Assembly: GCF_022554085.1 (NCBI RefSeq)
Contig: NZ_JAKFYR010000006.1
Coordinates: forward strand, 65,484-129,483
Direction: 5' to 3'
Length of the DNA stretch: 64,000 nucleotides
From: Rhodococcus sp. CH91
Lineage (GTDB): Bacteria; Actinomycetota; Actinomycetes; Mycobacteriales; Mycobacteriaceae
The notes beneath the pieces are model-generated. The model made no database searches. It had not been told where the DNA came from and was given only the letters and a program-made list of their open reading frames with translations. Shown one piece after another: positions 43,868 through 58,597 of the stretch (position 1 is the first letter of the stretch; each line of letters starts with the position of its first letter). Both the position numbers and the translations under genes were made by a program.

Positions 43868-45277
43868 TCACCTACCGGCATCCGTCAACTCCTCGAGTGC
43901 TTCCTGGACCAGCGTCGATGCCACGTCCACATCGGGCATCGCATCACGATCCGCATTCAAACCGTAGTAGATCTTGCCGTCGTACGACGTCAACGCGATG
44001 CTCAGGGCCTGATTCTTGAGCAGGGGTGAGACGGGATACATCTCGAGCAACCGGGCTCCGGCCAGGTAGAGCGGGTGCTGAGGCCCCGGCGCATTGGTGA
44101 TCATGAGATTGAACATGCGCTGCGAGAATCCCATCGCGACCCGGGCACCCACCGCATGCATGGTCGCCGGCGCGAAACCCGACAACCGGACCATGGACTG
44201 CGCGGCGACCCGCCGTCGCTGCCGCGAGTACGCCTCACCGGCGTGCGCGATGTGCGACAACCGGACCACCGCGTTCGGCTCACCCACCGGCAGATCCAGC
44301 AGGAACGAGGACACCTCCCCCTGAGGATGCGCCTGGATCGTGTCGTTCTCCGCGAGCCCGTTCGGATCCTGCGTGTAGACCGACATCGGGACCATCGCAC
44401 GTACCACGGTCGATTCGGTCACCGACTCTCCCCGGGAGAGCAGCCAGTTCCGCAGCGCGCCGGCGATGACCGCGAGCACCACATCGTTGATCGTGCAGCC
44501 GTAACGCGTGTGGATCTTGCGATACGCCTCGAGTTCGGAACACACCACAGCGAACCGGCGACTCCGCGAGATCTGCGCGTTCAATGGCGTCGCGGGGGCC
44601 GACTGCGCAGCCGTACGCGCGAGCCGGCCGACCGCGTCGACGGTCTCGGTGAGGGTCGAGGCGAGGTCGTTCATCGCCGAGCGGACCGTGGCGAGGCCCT
44701 CGCCCGGTCGCGCGACGAGTTCGGCGAGCGCCCCCACCAGCAGCGCCGAGTCCGAGGGTTCCCGTTCGGGCATCCACAATTCCTCGGAAGCCTCGCGGGG
44801 CACGGGCTCCTTGTCGAACAGCACCTGCACGATGTCGAGGGACTCCTCGCCGTCGACGAGCGCCGAATGGGACTTGGTGAACAGTGCGATCCGGTCGTCC
44901 GCGAGCCCCTCGACGAGGTACATCTCCCACAGCGGTCGCGTCCGGTCCAGCGGCCGTGAGACCAGACGCGCCACGAGATCGTGCAGTTGCTCCCCGGAAC
45001 CCGGCTTCGGCAGAGCCGAACGCCGCACGTGATAGGTGATATCGAAGTCGCGGTCGTCGACCCACACGGGACGCGACAGTCCGAACGCGACCTCACGCAC
45101 CTTCTTGCGGTATCTGGGCACCTCGGGGAGTCGCTGTTCGACGATCCGGAGCACGCTCTCGTAGTCGAGACCACCCTCGGGGGGTTCGAGGATCGCCAGC
45201 GAACCGACGTGCATCGGCGTATTGCTCGTCTCCAGGTAGTAGTAGGACGCGTCCTGCGCAGTCATCCGGCTCGTCAA
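43868..45277 (-). CDS. WS/DGAT family acyltransferase with altered active site
   Basis: A 469-residue wax ester synthase/diacylglycerol acyltransferase family protein (Rv3233c/Rv3234c are split parts in M. tuberculosis). TAQDASYYYLETSNTPMHVG at the start and the C-terminal NxPGP-like NAPGPQHPLYLAG are typical. The acyl-transfer motif HHxxxDG reads HSALVDG (genome 44849-44869), so the second, catalytic histidine is serine. TTG 45277 overlaps the HAD stop (TTGA), which decides the start. Storage-lipid synthesis is the usual role, but with this change activity is doubtful. Confidence 0.88.
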   Translation of the reverse strand: MTSRMTAQDASYYYLETSNTPMHVGSLAILEPPEGGLDYESVLRIVEQRLPEVPRYRKKVREVAFGLSRPVWVDDRDFDITYHVRRSALPKPGSGEQLHDLVARLVSRPLDRTRPLWEMYLVEGLADDRIALFTKSHSALVDGEESLDIVQVLFDKEPVPREASEELWMPEREPSDSALLVGALAELVARPGEGLATVRSAMNDLASTLTETVDAVGRLARTAAQSAPATPLNAQISRSRRFAVVCSELEAYRKIHTRYGCTINDVVLAVIAGALRNWLLSRGESVTESTVVRAMVPMSVYTQDPNGLAENDTIQAHPQGEVSSFLLDLPVGEPNAVVRLSHIAHAGEAYSRQRRRVAAQSMVRLSGFAPATMHAVGARVAMGFSQRMFNLMITNAPGPQHPLYLAGARLLEMYPVSPLLKNQALSIALTSYDGKIYYGLNADRDAMPDVDVASTLVQEALEELTDAGR

Positions 45278-45765
45278 TGTTCCGTCTCCCCCTCCAGTTC
45301 CGGCCCACCCCTGCATCGCCACCACGGCTCGGCATCGCCCACCGCTCCGTCGTCGACCTGCTCGAGATCGACGCCGAAGAGCACGGCCAGCTCCGCCAGG
45401 GCCTCGTGTGAACCATCATGGTGGACTCCGACCATCCCTGCAGCAGCGGCGCCGCGCACGTTGACGAGCAGGTCGTCGACGAAGACGCACTCACCGGGCT
45501 CGAGCTCGAGCAGCCGGGCCACGAACGCGTAGCTCTCGGGGTGGGGTTTGGCGACCCCGGCCTCGCCCGAGAGCACCACCCGATCGACGAAGGGCCCTTC
45601 CAGGTCGTGCAACCATCGCGCCGACGGCCTGCCCGGATCGTTGCTGAGCAGCGCGGTGCGGACCCCCCGCGCGCGCAGGTGGCACACGAGTGAGCCGAGG
45701 GTCTCGGGATCGCTTCCCGGCCCGACCAGGACACCACCGACATCGAGTACGAGTCCGCGCAGCAC
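45274..45765 (-). CDS. HAD family hydrolase
   Basis: A 163-residue HAD-superfamily protein. VLDVGGVL replaces the DxDGTL motif (one aspartate kept, second replaced by glycine, as in some HAD-like proteins), SND is motif II, K in VAKPHPES is motif III and FVDD is motif IV. GTG 45765 is the start. It is coupled to the acyltransferase by a four-base overlap. Phosphatase activity is possible but the missing second Asp makes it doubtful. Confidence 0.86.
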   Translation of the reverse strand: MLRGLVLDVGGVLVGPGSDPETLGSLVCHLRARGVRTALLSNDPGRPSARWLHDLEGPFVDRVVLSGEAGVAKPHPESYAFVARLLELEPGECVFVDDLLVNVRGAAAAGMVGVHHDGSHEALAELAVLFGVDLEQVDDGAVGDAEPWWRCRGGPELEGETEH

Positions 45766-45935
45766 GGGACCACCGTATGTGCCGATACCGCTCCGGAGGA
45801 GAAAGGCGGCGCGTGCGCGTCGCATCTGTCCGGAAGCCTCCGGGCTGTGACATCATGTGCGCGGTTCGTCCTCTCCCGGGCCGTACAGCGCCGGCGTCCG
45901 CCGGCGCTCGGTCGTCGTCGACTCGGGAGGGATCC

Positions 45936-46478
45936 ATGTCGCACACAACAGGGCGCTACGTACGCCGACTCACTCACCTCGAACCGCCGGTCGAGGAAAG
46001 CTGCGGCCACCCTCGCAGCCACGCCGCCCCGCGCGCCACTCCTCACGACGGCCGTTCGGGACGCCCGGCACCTGCCGCCGGGAACGATCACACGGCCGCA
46101 CGCGCGGCCGAGCACCGCAGCCGCGCGGAGGACACACCGGAGATCGTTCTCGATCCTGCCGCCGCACGTTTCGCGGGCTCCGCCCTGCGCCTCGTCCTCG
46201 AATCGGTCGACGGGCGGCGACCCGCGGCGCAGTTGGCGACCGTCCTCGACCCGCGGCTCGTCTCCACCCTCACCGCCGGCCGGGCTCCTCGGGCAGGCCG
46301 CGGTACCGCAGTGCTGCTGCGCACACGCGTGCGCGCCGTCGACCCGGACACCGCGGAGATCTTCGGCAGCTACAGCCGCGGAGACCGGGTGTTCGCATTC
46401 GCCGGAAGGATGGTGCGCACACGCCCCCGCGCCCGGATGCCGCACCGCTGGACGATCACGACCCTGTGGCTCGGTTGA
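45936..46478 (+). CDS. Rv3235 family protein (DUF6459-like)
   Basis: A 180-residue protein. Residues 1-80 are polar and low complexity. The C-terminal 100 residues hold the Rv3235-family fold (LRLVLESVDGRRPAAQLATVLDPRLV then VDPDTAEIFGSYSRGDRVFAFAGRM). Position next to secA matches Rv3235. ATG 45936 has GGGAGGG upstream. Function unknown; possibly linked to secretion only by position. Confidence 0.82.
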   Translation: MSHTTGRYVRRLTHLEPPVEESCGHPRSHAAPRATPHDGRSGRPAPAAGNDHTAARAAEHRSRAEDTPEIVLDPAAARFAGSALRLVLESVDGRRPAAQLATVLDPRLVSTLTAGRAPRAGRGTAVLLRTRVRAVDPDTAEIFGSYSRGDRVFAFAGRMVRTRPRARMPHRWTITTLWLG

Positions 46479-46490
46479 GCCGCAGGGTCG
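46459..46490. terminator. Hairpin at the end of the Rv3235-like gene
   Basis: 14-bp arms starting CGACCCTG with one G-U pair and loop GGTT overlap the stop codon. It lies 41 bases downstream of the secA stop on the other strand. Confidence 0.65.
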
Positions 46491-46530
46491 TGAGACGAAA
46501 CCGGCTGCGCCGGGGAGGAGACGTCCCGGA

Positions 46531-49377
<2,847 letters not shown>

Positions 49378-49419
49378 TGGTGTGTTCGTCCTCAATCTCG
49401 GGTACCTGCACGGACAAGA

Positions 49420-49455
49420 AATCCGGCCGAGGCCTCGTCGGACCCCGGCCGGATT
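49420..49455. terminator. Hairpin between hpf and secA
   Basis: 10-bp arms AATCCGGCCG and CGGCCGGATT with a 16-base loop on the hpf downstream side, 64 bases after the hpf stop on the minus strand. Confidence 0.6.
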
Positions 49456-49518
49456 CCATGGTAGGCGCTGCGCCCGAGTGACCGCGATGGCGAGGTGCCC
49501 CCGGTCACCCCGGCGGCG

Positions 49519-50187
49519 TCAGACGAGCCTGAGCAAACCGTAGTCGAAGGCGTGTCGCCGGTAGACCACGGACGGCTTGTCCGTCTCCTTGTCGTGGAAC
49601 AGATAGAAGTCGTGACCGACGAGCTCCATCTCGTAGAGGGCGTCGTCGACGGTCATGGGCTGGGCGGGGTGCTCCTTCGTCCGGACGATGCGCCCGGGGC
49701 CGTCCTGCGGCTGCGTCTCGTTTTCGCCGAGCGCCGCATCCGGCGAGATCGCCAGCGAGTCGTCCTGCGCGAGTTCCGCGGTGGCTTCCGCGACGGAAAC
49801 CGGCGTCTTCTCTCCGTAGGAGACCTTCCGGCGCTCCTTGGTCCGCCGCAGGCGGGACTCGAGCTTGTTGATCACCGACTCGAAGGCGGCGTAGAAGCTG
49901 TCGGCGCTCGCTTCGGCCCGCACGATCGGTCCCTTGCCCCGGGCCGTGATCTCGACCCGCTGACAACTCTTCTTCTGCCTCCGGTTGCGTTCGTGCTGCA
50001 ACTCGACGTCGAAGATGTAGATCGTCGGATCGAATCGTTCGAGTCGAGCCAGCTTCTCCGAGACGTAGATCCGGAAGTGATCCGGGACCTCGACGTTGCG
50101 TCCTTTCACGACAACGTCGGCACGGGGGCCTTCCGTGGCGGCATCGGCCTCTGCAACGGAACCACTGGACTTCGAAGGGGTCGTCAC
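49519..50187 (-). CDS. hpf: Ribosome hibernation-promoting factor, long form
   Basis: A 222-residue long-form HPF. The N-terminal ribosome-binding domain is about residues 20-125 (VVVKGRNVEVPDHFRIYVSEKL), and the C-terminal dimerisation domain about 165-222 (PMTVDDALYEMELVGHDFYLF). It dimerises 70S ribosomes in stationary phase or stress. GTG 50187 is the start. Counterpart: Rv3241c. The 233 bases upstream hold its promoter. Confidence 0.94.
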   Translation of the reverse strand: MTTPSKSSGSVAEADAATEGPRADVVVKGRNVEVPDHFRIYVSEKLARLERFDPTIYIFDVELQHERNRRQKKSCQRVEITARGKGPIVRAEASADSFYAAFESVINKLESRLRRTKERRKVSYGEKTPVSVAEATAELAQDDSLAISPDAALGENETQPQDGPGRIVRTKEHPAQPMTVDDALYEMELVGHDFYLFHDKETDKPSVVYRRHAFDYGLLRLV

Positions 50188-50420
50188 GCGTACCTCCCGA
50201 GTTACGGCCGGCGCAGCCCTCGCACCGGCATGATCGATGAGCGCGAAGCGCGCTCGCCCGGCATCGGAAGAACAGGCGTTTCCACCCGTCTACCTTGTTG
50301 TTTCCGGGTCTGATGGCGACGGTAGTACGTAACTCGGAGGTCTGCCACCGTTCCCGCCCTATTTCACTTCGTGTCCCCGATCGCTCACTCGCGCACGGCT
50401 CTCCGACCGGCAGCGACGGC

Positions 50421-51065
50421 TCACGCGTGGGCGATCACGAGGACTCCCACAGGGTGGAATCCCGCCCGCCGGAGAGCCCCCACGGACTCGTGCGCCGTGG
50501 CTCCGGTGGTGAGCACATCGTCGACGACGAGCACCGGCACGGTTCGGGGCAGGCCGTCGGAGCGCACCGAGATTCGGCCCGCGAGATTGCGCTGCCGGTC
50601 CGCGGCCCTCAGCCCCACCGAGTCGCGCACACCCGCCGCCGTGCACAGGATCGGATGCACGTGGAGACGACGATCGTGCGCCGCAGCCGCCCGCGCGGCG
50701 CGTGTGACCGGATCTCCACCGCGCGCCCGCGCCGCCCGCGCCCGCGTGGGCGCGGGCACCACGATCAACGGCCCCGTCGGGAGCTCTCCCCACCTTCGCA
50801 GCCGCGAGATCGCGACGGCCCATGCCAGGCCCAGAGGCGTCCCCAGGTCGCGGCGGCCGCGTTCCTTGGCAACGATCACGGCACGCCGGCGGGGACCGGA
50901 ATACGGGCCCAGGCTCCACACCGGAACCCCTGGATCGACGCGCGGAGAGACCCTTCCCGGATCGTCGGCGAGTTCGTGCGCGCACGACCGGCACCAACCC
51001 GTCCCGGCGGTGGCGCAGCCGCCGCACACGGACGGCAGGACGAGATCGAGCAGGGCGGTCAGCAC
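50421..51065 (-). CDS. ComF family phosphoribosyltransferase-like protein
   Basis: A 214-residue protein. A zinc ribbon (CGGCATAGTGWCRSC, four cysteines) precedes a type I phosphoribosyltransferase fold with LVVDDVLTTGAT as PRPP motif. ComF proteins are needed for DNA uptake in Gram-positive competence, though in actinomycetes the role is unclear. GTG 51065 is the start. It follows lpqB by 37 bases. Counterpart: Rv3242c. Confidence 0.9.
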   Translation of the reverse strand: MLTALLDLVLPSVCGGCATAGTGWCRSCAHELADDPGRVSPRVDPGVPVWSLGPYSGPRRRAVIVAKERGRRDLGTPLGLAWAVAISRLRRWGELPTGPLIVVPAPTRARAARARGGDPVTRAARAAAAHDRRLHVHPILCTAAGVRDSVGLRAADRQRNLAGRISVRSDGLPRTVPVLVVDDVLTTGATAHESVGALRRAGFHPVGVLVIAHA

Positions 51066-51102
51066 ACCGGAAGTGTGCCCTCCGTCACCGACAGGGCAGG
51101 TC

Positions 51103-52887
51103 TCAGCCCGGAAGGACGGGGATCGCCGCCATGCCCGCGAGTCCGGGCACTTCACGCCAGTACCGGTCGCCGGCGGGGTCCCGATTGTTGAGCTGGAAGA
51201 CCGTGCGGGAGTCGGCGACGAACTCGCTGGCCGTGGATGCCTCGACGGCGACCACGGGAGGCGTGAGATTACGGCTCGGCAGGGCGTCGATACGGGAACC
51301 GTCCACCGCGATCTGCACGACCGGGACATCGGCCGCCGCGCGGGAGACCACGATCGTGTCGGCGGTGCTCCAGTCCAACGCCAGCGCCGGACCGCCGAGC
51401 CCGAAGCCGATCTCGCGTGGATTCGTGAGCGAATACTGGCCGTTCGGCGTCGGCACCACCGTCGCGACGAACACGCGGCCGTCGATGATCAGCGCGGCGC
51501 GGACACCGTCGCGCGACAGGCGCAGTTCGCTGATCCGGCCTCCGATAGCCCGGATCGCACCGGCCTCCACCCCGACCACGGTGACCCTCCCGGTGCCGGG
51601 TTCGCGAATTGCACGCACGATCGCGGTCCCGTTGACGACGGCCCAGACCGAGTTGTTGTCGGGTGCCCAGGACGGGCGCGTGATCGATTCGCCGTCCACC
51701 GCGGGTTCGGCCGTACCGTCGCTGTAGGTACCCACCATGAGCTGCACAGCGGGTTCCGGTTCGGGCCTTCCGGTGCTCTCGACACCGGCGACGAGCTCAC
51801 CGTCGAGCGACAGGGAGACCGACTGGAGATCGTCGGATTCCCCGAAGACGCTGCCGACGGGCGTGACGCCCGTCTCGGCGACGCTCACCAGCGCGCCGTC
51901 GAGCAGGGCGTGCAGGCCGACCGTCACGCTCGACGCGGCGAGCGGGTTCATCGACGCCACGTCCGCGGTGGTCCACCCGTTCGGGAAACGCTCGTCCAAC
52001 GGCTGCCCGTCGGCGAGAAGTTGATACGGCCCGCTGATGTCGGCATTCGCGAGGGTCCAGATGACCTGCGCGGCGAGCAGTTCGCGGTCCTGCCGTCCCA
52101 TCGACCCCACGCCCTGGAAATCGATGCGGATCCCGCCGAGCCCGACTCCCACATCGGTCGTGCGACCGTCGGCCTTCGTCACCGACCCGATGACGGTGAC
52201 GTCCTCGAGGAGATTTCTCACCGCAGGCGCGAGCGCGGCCTTGGGTCCTTCGACGAGCAGGCCGATGAGCTGGGAGGCGATCTGCTCGGGTGTCCCGGAG
52301 ATCCATCGCGGGTCGGGAACGACGGCGGTGCCGGTGGGGTCGAGGAAGTACAGCGATCGGCTCTGATAGCTGTTGAGGAAGCGTGGCCGGTCCATGATGA
52401 CGCCGGGTGGCATTCCGTCGATCCGCCATTCCCCGTCCGTGCGCACGAGCGAGAAGCGCGCCTCGAAGTCACCTTCGTCGGGACGGTAGACCCCGCCCTC
52501 CTCGAGGTGCCCGACCGTGCTCGCCCGCACCACGTAGGTCGCGCTGTCGCCGTCGCGTTCCGCGACGAGAACGTCGACCTTGTCGACGATCGTCGCGCTC
52601 GCCGCGTCGTCCCACGTCTCGGACATCGCCGGGGTGAGGAACTGGCGGGCCGCGCGATGCCGGTTCGTCGGGTCGGTGCTGGCCTGGAGGAAGTCGCGCA
52701 ACAGCAGGTCGGGTTCGCGGCCGGGCACGGGCGCGGCGGCCTCGGTGGTCGCCGGACCCCGTTCGAGCGTTCCGACAGCCTGCGGAGACGACGAATCGGG
52801 CAGTGTGGCGCACCCCGAGAGCAGCAGACCGATCACCGACAGGAGTACGACGAACACGCCCGCTGCGCGCGGAGCCGGGCGGGTCAT
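51103..52887 (-). CDS. lpqB: Lipoprotein LpqB
   Basis: A 594-residue exported lipoprotein. Lipobox LLSGC puts the lipid-bearing cysteine at residue 26. A GerMN domain (about 190-320) precedes a beta-propeller domain. LpqB modulates the MtrB sensor in mycobacteria. The start ATG overlaps the mtrB stop by four bases. Envelope-facing. Confidence 0.95.
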   Translation of the reverse strand: MTRPAPRAAGVFVVLLSVIGLLLSGCATLPDSSSPQAVGTLERGPATTEAAAPVPGREPDLLLRDFLQASTDPTNRHRAARQFLTPAMSETWDDAASATIVDKVDVLVAERDGDSATYVVRASTVGHLEEGGVYRPDEGDFEARFSLVRTDGEWRIDGMPPGVIMDRPRFLNSYQSRSLYFLDPTGTAVVPDPRWISGTPEQIASQLIGLLVEGPKAALAPAVRNLLEDVTVIGSVTKADGRTTDVGVGLGGIRIDFQGVGSMGRQDRELLAAQVIWTLANADISGPYQLLADGQPLDERFPNGWTTADVASMNPLAASSVTVGLHALLDGALVSVAETGVTPVGSVFGESDDLQSVSLSLDGELVAGVESTGRPEPEPAVQLMVGTYSDGTAEPAVDGESITRPSWAPDNNSVWAVVNGTAIVRAIREPGTGRVTVVGVEAGAIRAIGGRISELRLSRDGVRAALIIDGRVFVATVVPTPNGQYSLTNPREIGFGLGGPALALDWSTADTIVVSRAAADVPVVQIAVDGSRIDALPSRNLTPPVVAVEASTASEFVADSRTVFQLNNRDPAGDRYWREVPGLAGMAAIPVLPG

Positions 52888-54608
52888 GTACTGGCTCCTT
52901 CGGACGGTGAGCTCGCAGTGTCGCTCGGCTGATCGCCGGCCGGGGACTGCTCCGAGGCTTCGGAGCCCTCCGGGGGTGGTTTGCCCTGCACGGCCTTCGC
53001 CGCACTGGGGACGAGCGGCAGCGGGCTGCGGCCCACCTTACGTCCGCGCTCGCGCGGCAGTGTGAGGCGGAAACTGGCACCTCGGCCGGGCTCGCCCCAC
53101 GCTTCGAGCTTACCGTTGTGCAGGTTGGCGTCCTCGACACTGATCGCGAGCCCCAGGCCGGTTCCGCCCGAACGCCGGACCCGGGACGGATCCGAGCGCC
53201 AGAACCGGTTGAAGACGAGTTTCTCCTCGCCCGGTCGCAACCCCACTCCCTGGTCGCGGACGACGAAGGCGGCCACGGCGTCGTCGGCGCGCAGCCGCAA
53301 CAGGATGGGTTTTCCCTCACCGTGGTCGATGGCGTTGGCGAGGAGGTTCCGGAGGATGCGTTCGACGCGCCGCGGATCGACCTCGGCTTCGACAGGTTCG
53401 TCCGGCAGATCCACGATCAGCTCCGTCGCCGTCTCACGCGCCAGGTGACGCACGGTTGAGACGGCAGCACGCGCGCACATACGCAGGTCGAGACGCTCGG
53501 ACGCCAGTTCGGCCACGCCGGCATCGTGACGGCTGATCTCGAGGAGATCGTTGAGCAGGCTCTCGAAACGGTCCAGTTCGGCGACGAGCAGCTCGGACGA
53601 GCGCTTGAGGACGGGATCGAGTTCGTCGCTGCCGTCGTGGATGAGATCCGCGGCCATGCGCACCGTGGTCAGCGGCGTGCGCAATTCGTGGCTCACATCC
53701 GAGGTGAACCGCTTCTGCAGGTTGCCGTACTCCTCGAGCTGGGTGATCTGACGCGACAGGCTCTCGGCCATCTCGTTGAACGACATCGCCAGCCGGGCCA
53801 TGTCGTCCTCTCCCCGTACCGGCATGCGTTCCTTGAGCCGCCCGTCGGCGAACCGCACGGCGATCCGGGAGGCCGATCGGATGGGCAGCACCACCTGCCG
53901 CGCGACGATCATCGAGATCGCCGCCAGCAGGACGAGCAGGACCACGGCACCGACGAGCAGGGTGCCGCGGACCAGAGCGAGGGTGCGTTCCTCTCCGCCG
54001 AGGGGGAACACCAGGTAGAGCTCGAGGGTGGAGATGTCGGAGTCGGTGGGGCTGCCCACGATGAGCGCTGGTCCGGTATATCCGTCCGGATCTGCGACGG
54101 TCGCGAACTGGTAGGCGATCTGTCCGTTCTGGACGAAGGCACGCAGGTTCTGGGGGATCTGGTCGGCGGGTCCGCTCGAGGTGGGCGCCCTCGGGCCGTC
54201 GCCGGGGACGATGAGGACGGGGTCGAAGGTTCCTGCCACCCCCGTATCCTGTCCCCCGTCGCTCCCCCGACTGGTCAGGATCGCCGCGGCACCGTCGAGA
54301 CGGACCGCGAGCGAACCCGAGTCGTCCGCTCCCGCGAGTTGTCCCTCCACGAGGGCGCGGGAGCGCTCCATCTCCTCGGTGGCCGCGTCGATCTTGACTT
54401 CGAGCAGCCGGTCGGTGATCTGGCTCGTGAGCACCACTCCGAGCACGAACATGACGATCAGCGACAGCGTGAGGGTCGATGTCACGACCCTCAACTGCAG
54501 CGATCGTCGCCAGGTGTGCGCGAGCCGGCTGCTCATCGACCGCGACCACCTCACCAGCGGCAGCGTTCTACGGGTGATCCGCCGCCGAAGCCGGTAGGTA
54601 CGGCTCAC
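52884..54608 (-). CDS. mtrB: Sensor histidine kinase MtrB
   Basis: A 574-residue membrane kinase. Membrane helices are at about 41-62 and 215-236 with an extracellular loop between, HAMP at 236-290, phospho-acceptor H307 in SHELRTP, and HATPase motifs NAIDHGEG and DQGVGLRP at about 415-460. A 60-residue Pro/Ser/Glu-rich tail follows. MtrB phosphorylates MtrA, controlling cell division and envelope homeostasis. Confidence 0.96.
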   Translation of the reverse strand: MSRTYRLRRRITRRTLPLVRWSRSMSSRLAHTWRRSLQLRVVTSTLTLSLIVMFVLGVVLTSQITDRLLEVKIDAATEEMERSRALVEGQLAGADDSGSLAVRLDGAAAILTSRGSDGGQDTGVAGTFDPVLIVPGDGPRAPTSSGPADQIPQNLRAFVQNGQIAYQFATVADPDGYTGPALIVGSPTDSDISTLELYLVFPLGGEERTLALVRGTLLVGAVVLLVLLAAISMIVARQVVLPIRSASRIAVRFADGRLKERMPVRGEDDMARLAMSFNEMAESLSRQITQLEEYGNLQKRFTSDVSHELRTPLTTVRMAADLIHDGSDELDPVLKRSSELLVAELDRFESLLNDLLEISRHDAGVAELASERLDLRMCARAAVSTVRHLARETATELIVDLPDEPVEAEVDPRRVERILRNLLANAIDHGEGKPILLRLRADDAVAAFVVRDQGVGLRPGEEKLVFNRFWRSDPSRVRRSGGTGLGLAISVEDANLHNGKLEAWGEPGRGASFRLTLPRERGRKVGRSPLPLVPSAAKAVQGKPPPEGSEASEQSPAGDQPSDTASSPSEGAST

Positions 54609-55282
54609 GGCGGTCCGGCCTTGTAGCCGACCCCCCGCACCGTGAGCACTGCCTCGGGATTCTCGGGATCCTTCTCGACCTTGGCGCGAAGCCGCTGGAC
54701 ATGGACGTTCACCAGCCGGGTGTCGGCGGCATGCCGGTAGCCCCAGACCTGTTCGAGGAGGACCTCGCGGGTGAAGACCTGGCGCGGCTTCCGGGCGAGG
54801 GCCACGAGCAGGTCGAATTCGAGGGGCGTGAGGGAGATCGACTCGTCCCCGCGCGTCACCTTGTGGGCGGGAACGTCGATGGTGACGTCCCCGATGGTCA
54901 GGACCTCGGCGGGTTCCTGCTCGGTGCGACGCAGCCGGGCACGCACGCGCGCGACGAGTTCCTTGGGCTTGAACGGCTTGACGATGTAGTCGTCGGCACC
55001 GGATTCGAGGCCGAGGACGACGTCGACGGTGTCGGACTTGGCGGTGAGCATCACGATCGGCACACCGGAGTCGGCGCGGAGCACCCGGCAGACGTCGATT
55101 CCGTTCATTCCGGGCAGCATGAGGTCGAGCAGGACCAGGTCGGGCCGGATCTCGCGCACAGCGCCGAGCGCCTGCGTGCCGTCTCCCACCACGAACGGTT
55201 CGAATCCCTCGCCGCGCAGCACGATGGTGAGCATCTCGGCCAGCGCAGTGTCGTCGTCGACTACCAGAATCCTCGGCTTCAT
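54605..55282 (-). CDS. mtrA: Response regulator MtrA
   Basis: A 225-residue OmpR-family regulator. Phospho-acceptor D53 and the conserved lysine in VKPF are present, followed by the winged helix ([31 protein letters not shown]). The ATG 55282 start is preceded by tmk five bases away. The stop overlaps mtrB. It directs replication, division and resuscitation genes in relatives. Confidence 0.97.
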   Translation of the reverse strand: MKPRILVVDDDTALAEMLTIVLRGEGFEPFVVGDGTQALGAVREIRPDLVLLDLMLPGMNGIDVCRVLRADSGVPIVMLTAKSDTVDVVLGLESGADDYIVKPFKPKELVARVRARLRRTEQEPAEVLTIGDVTIDVPAHKVTRGDESISLTPLEFDLLVALARKPRQVFTREVLLEQVWGYRHAADTRLVNVHVQRLRAKVEKDPENPEAVLTVRGVGYKAGPP

Positions 55283-55287
55283 AACCT

Positions 55288-55953
55288 CTATCGTGTCACC
55301 CCTTGACCATCGTGAAGCAGATTTGAGATGTGAACGGCGAGTTGCTGCGGGGAGGTCTCCGGGCCTGCGACCTCCCACGGAGACATCCAGTGCTGCTGTG
55401 CGAGCGCGTCGTACACCGCGCCGGTCCGCTCCTGCAGACCGGCGTCGCGTTCGTAGGCGTCACGATCGCGATCCGCTTCGGTCGCGGCGCGGTCACGCGC
55501 CCGCTGCGCGGCGAGCGCGACGGGAACGCGTAGCAGCACTTGCAGATCGGGCACCGGAAGCCCGAACCGTTCGAATTCGAGCTCGCGGATCCACTCCACC
55601 GCGGATCCGTCCGCGCCCTGGTTCCGGCGTGCCGCCGTGTAGGCGGCGTTGGACGCGACATACCGGTCGAGCAGCACGATATCGTTGTCGGCGAGCAGCT
55701 TTCGCAGCTCGCCGGCCGCCTCGCGCCGGTCCAGGGCCCACAGCAGAGCCATCGCCTCCACGCTCGACGCAGTATCCCCGTGCCGGCCCCGCAGTGCTTC
55801 CGCGCCCAGATCGGCGTGGACGGACCGCCCGTAACGGGGGAAGGCCAGTGTCGCGACCGTGCTTCCGGCCTCGCGCCAGGTCTCGACGAGACCAGCGGAC
55901 AACGTCCGTTTCCCGGCCCCGTCGAGACCCTCGACGACGATCAGATCACCCAT
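55288..55953 (-). CDS. tmk: Thymidylate kinase
   Basis: A 221-residue dTMP kinase. The P-loop [10 protein letters not shown] (8-17) has the Arg after Lys that is typical of mycobacterial-type TMPK. DR(Y) is in LLDRYVASN and the lid region is [16 protein letters not shown]. It makes dTDP from dTMP for DNA synthesis. The gene is 30 bases downstream of ahcY. Confidence 0.95.
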   Translation of the reverse strand: MGDLIVVEGLDGAGKRTLSAGLVETWREAGSTVATLAFPRYGRSVHADLGAEALRGRHGDTASSVEAMALLWALDRREAAGELRKLLADNDIVLLDRYVASNAAYTAARRNQGADGSAVEWIRELEFERFGLPVPDLQVLLRVPVALAAQRARDRAATEADRDRDAYERDAGLQERTGAVYDALAQQHWMSPWEVAGPETSPQQLAVHISNLLHDGQGVTR

Positions 55954-55983
55954 GTGCTGTGCGATTCCCGCCGCGTATCCGGA

Positions 55984-57453
<1,470 letters not shown>

Positions 57454-57553
57454 GTGCAGATGCCTCTTCCTGTCGGCAGACAATGTTGGTTCCAGGCTAT
57501 ACAACCTGCGCGACGAGCGGTCCGGTCGCACTCCGGTACAGCTGCGGAGCCGG

Positions 57554-58159
57554 TCAGCCGTGCACCCCTGCTCGTTCCACGAACGGCACGAGCAGGTCGG
57601 CGAGGTCGGCGGCCACGTCGCGTCCCGAGGCCGGGGGCATGGAGACGAAACTCAGGGCGACGCGCACGACGGCCCGCGCGAGGATCCCCGCGTCGGTCTC
57701 GGAGGCCGCGATCCAGCTGTGGTGGAAGGTGTCGGTGAGACGGCCCGCTCCGCGTTCGAGGATGTCCGCCGCGTCGGTGGTGATCAGCCGCAGCAGGTCG
57801 GGTTTGGCCTCCCCGTCGAGCAGTGACCGCACCAGGGGGTCGGCGGCGCACGCCTCGAAGAAGGAGGTGAAGCCGTCGACGAGGGCGGCCCGCGCGTCCC
57901 CGACGTGCGCGTATACGGAGTCGGCCACCGCATCGACGAACTCGTCGACCAGGCGCAGCGCATAGCCCTGTGCGAGCCCCTGCCGGGAGGAGAATTCCTT
58001 GTACAGCGTCTGACGGCTGATGCCCGCGGCCCGGGCGACGTCGCTCATGGTGACGGCCGACCAGTCGCGCTCGGACAGCAGCTCGCGCATGGCGTCGAGG
58101 ATCGTCGAGCGCAGCAGCACCCGACTGGCCTCGTGGAAGGGAACGCGCGCGTTCGACAT
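57554..58159 (-). CDS. TetR family regulator (AlkX/AlkU-type)
   Basis: A 201-residue TetR regulator. HTH lies at about residues 38-60 ([20 protein letters not shown]). It is the last gene of alkB-rubA-rubB, with 83 bases between rubB and this start. The mycobacterial counterpart Rv3249c and the Rhodococcus alkU1 gene occupy the same place. It likely represses the alkB operon, which carries two TCTAGA hexamers upstream. Confidence 0.92.
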   Translation of the reverse strand: MSNARVPFHEASRVLLRSTILDAMRELLSERDWSAVTMSDVARAAGISRQTLYKEFSSRQGLAQGYALRLVDEFVDAVADSVYAHVGDARAALVDGFTSFFEACAADPLVRSLLDGEAKPDLLRLITTDAADILERGAGRLTDTFHHSWIAASETDAGILARAVVRVALSFVSMPPASGRDVAADLADLLVPFVERAGVHG

Positions 58160-58242
58160 GCCGGGAACGCTCTCACGCCGGGGTGTGCTCGTCAAAGCCG
58201 CACACCCCGGCGCTCGCGTCGTCGCCCCCGCGCGATCCCGCC

Positions 58243-58428
58243 TCACCGGCGGACGATTTCCACCATCTCGAAATCCGCCTTGGCGGCGCCGCACTCCGGG
58301 CAGGACCAGTCGTCCGGGATGTCCTCCCAGCGGGTGCCGGGCTCGATCCCCTCGTCCGGCCATCCTTCGGCCTCGTCGTACTCGAAACCGCACACGATGC
58401 AGCGGAACAATCGGTGGTCGGTGTTCAT
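58243..58428 (-). CDS. rubB: Rubredoxin (AlkG2-type)
   Basis: A 61-residue rubredoxin. Iron ligands C10, C13, C43 and C46 lie in CIVCG and CPECG. No residue is inserted after the second CxxCG, so it fits the AlkG2 type that transfers electrons to AlkB. ATG 58428 overlaps the rubA stop (ATGA). Confidence 0.95.
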   Translation of the reverse strand: MNTDHRLFRCIVCGFEYDEAEGWPDEGIEPGTRWEDIPDDWSCPECGAAKADFEMVEIVRR

Positions 58429-58592
58429 CGGATGTACTCCTCGAAGTCGCTCTTCTCGCGGACGCCGCAGTCGGGGCACGGCCAGTCCTCGGGCACTGCG
58501 TCCCAGGGGGTTCCGGCGGGGAACCCTTCACGGGGCACCCCGGCACTCTCGTCGTACACGAACTCGCAGACAGGACAGCGGTAGGCGGACAT
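58425..58592 (-). CDS. rubA: Rubredoxin (AlkG1-type)
   Basis: A 55-residue rubredoxin, too short for many ORF scans. C6, C9, C39 and C42 hold iron. After the second pair the sequence is [11 protein letters not shown], with the extra Arg typical of the AlkG1 subgroup, known not to replace AlkG2 in alkane hydroxylation assays. It follows alkB by five bases. Confidence 0.94.
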   Translation of the reverse strand: MSAYRCPVCEFVYDESAGVPREGFPAGTPWDAVPEDWPCPDCGVREKSDFEEYIR

Positions 58593-58597
58593 CGCGG

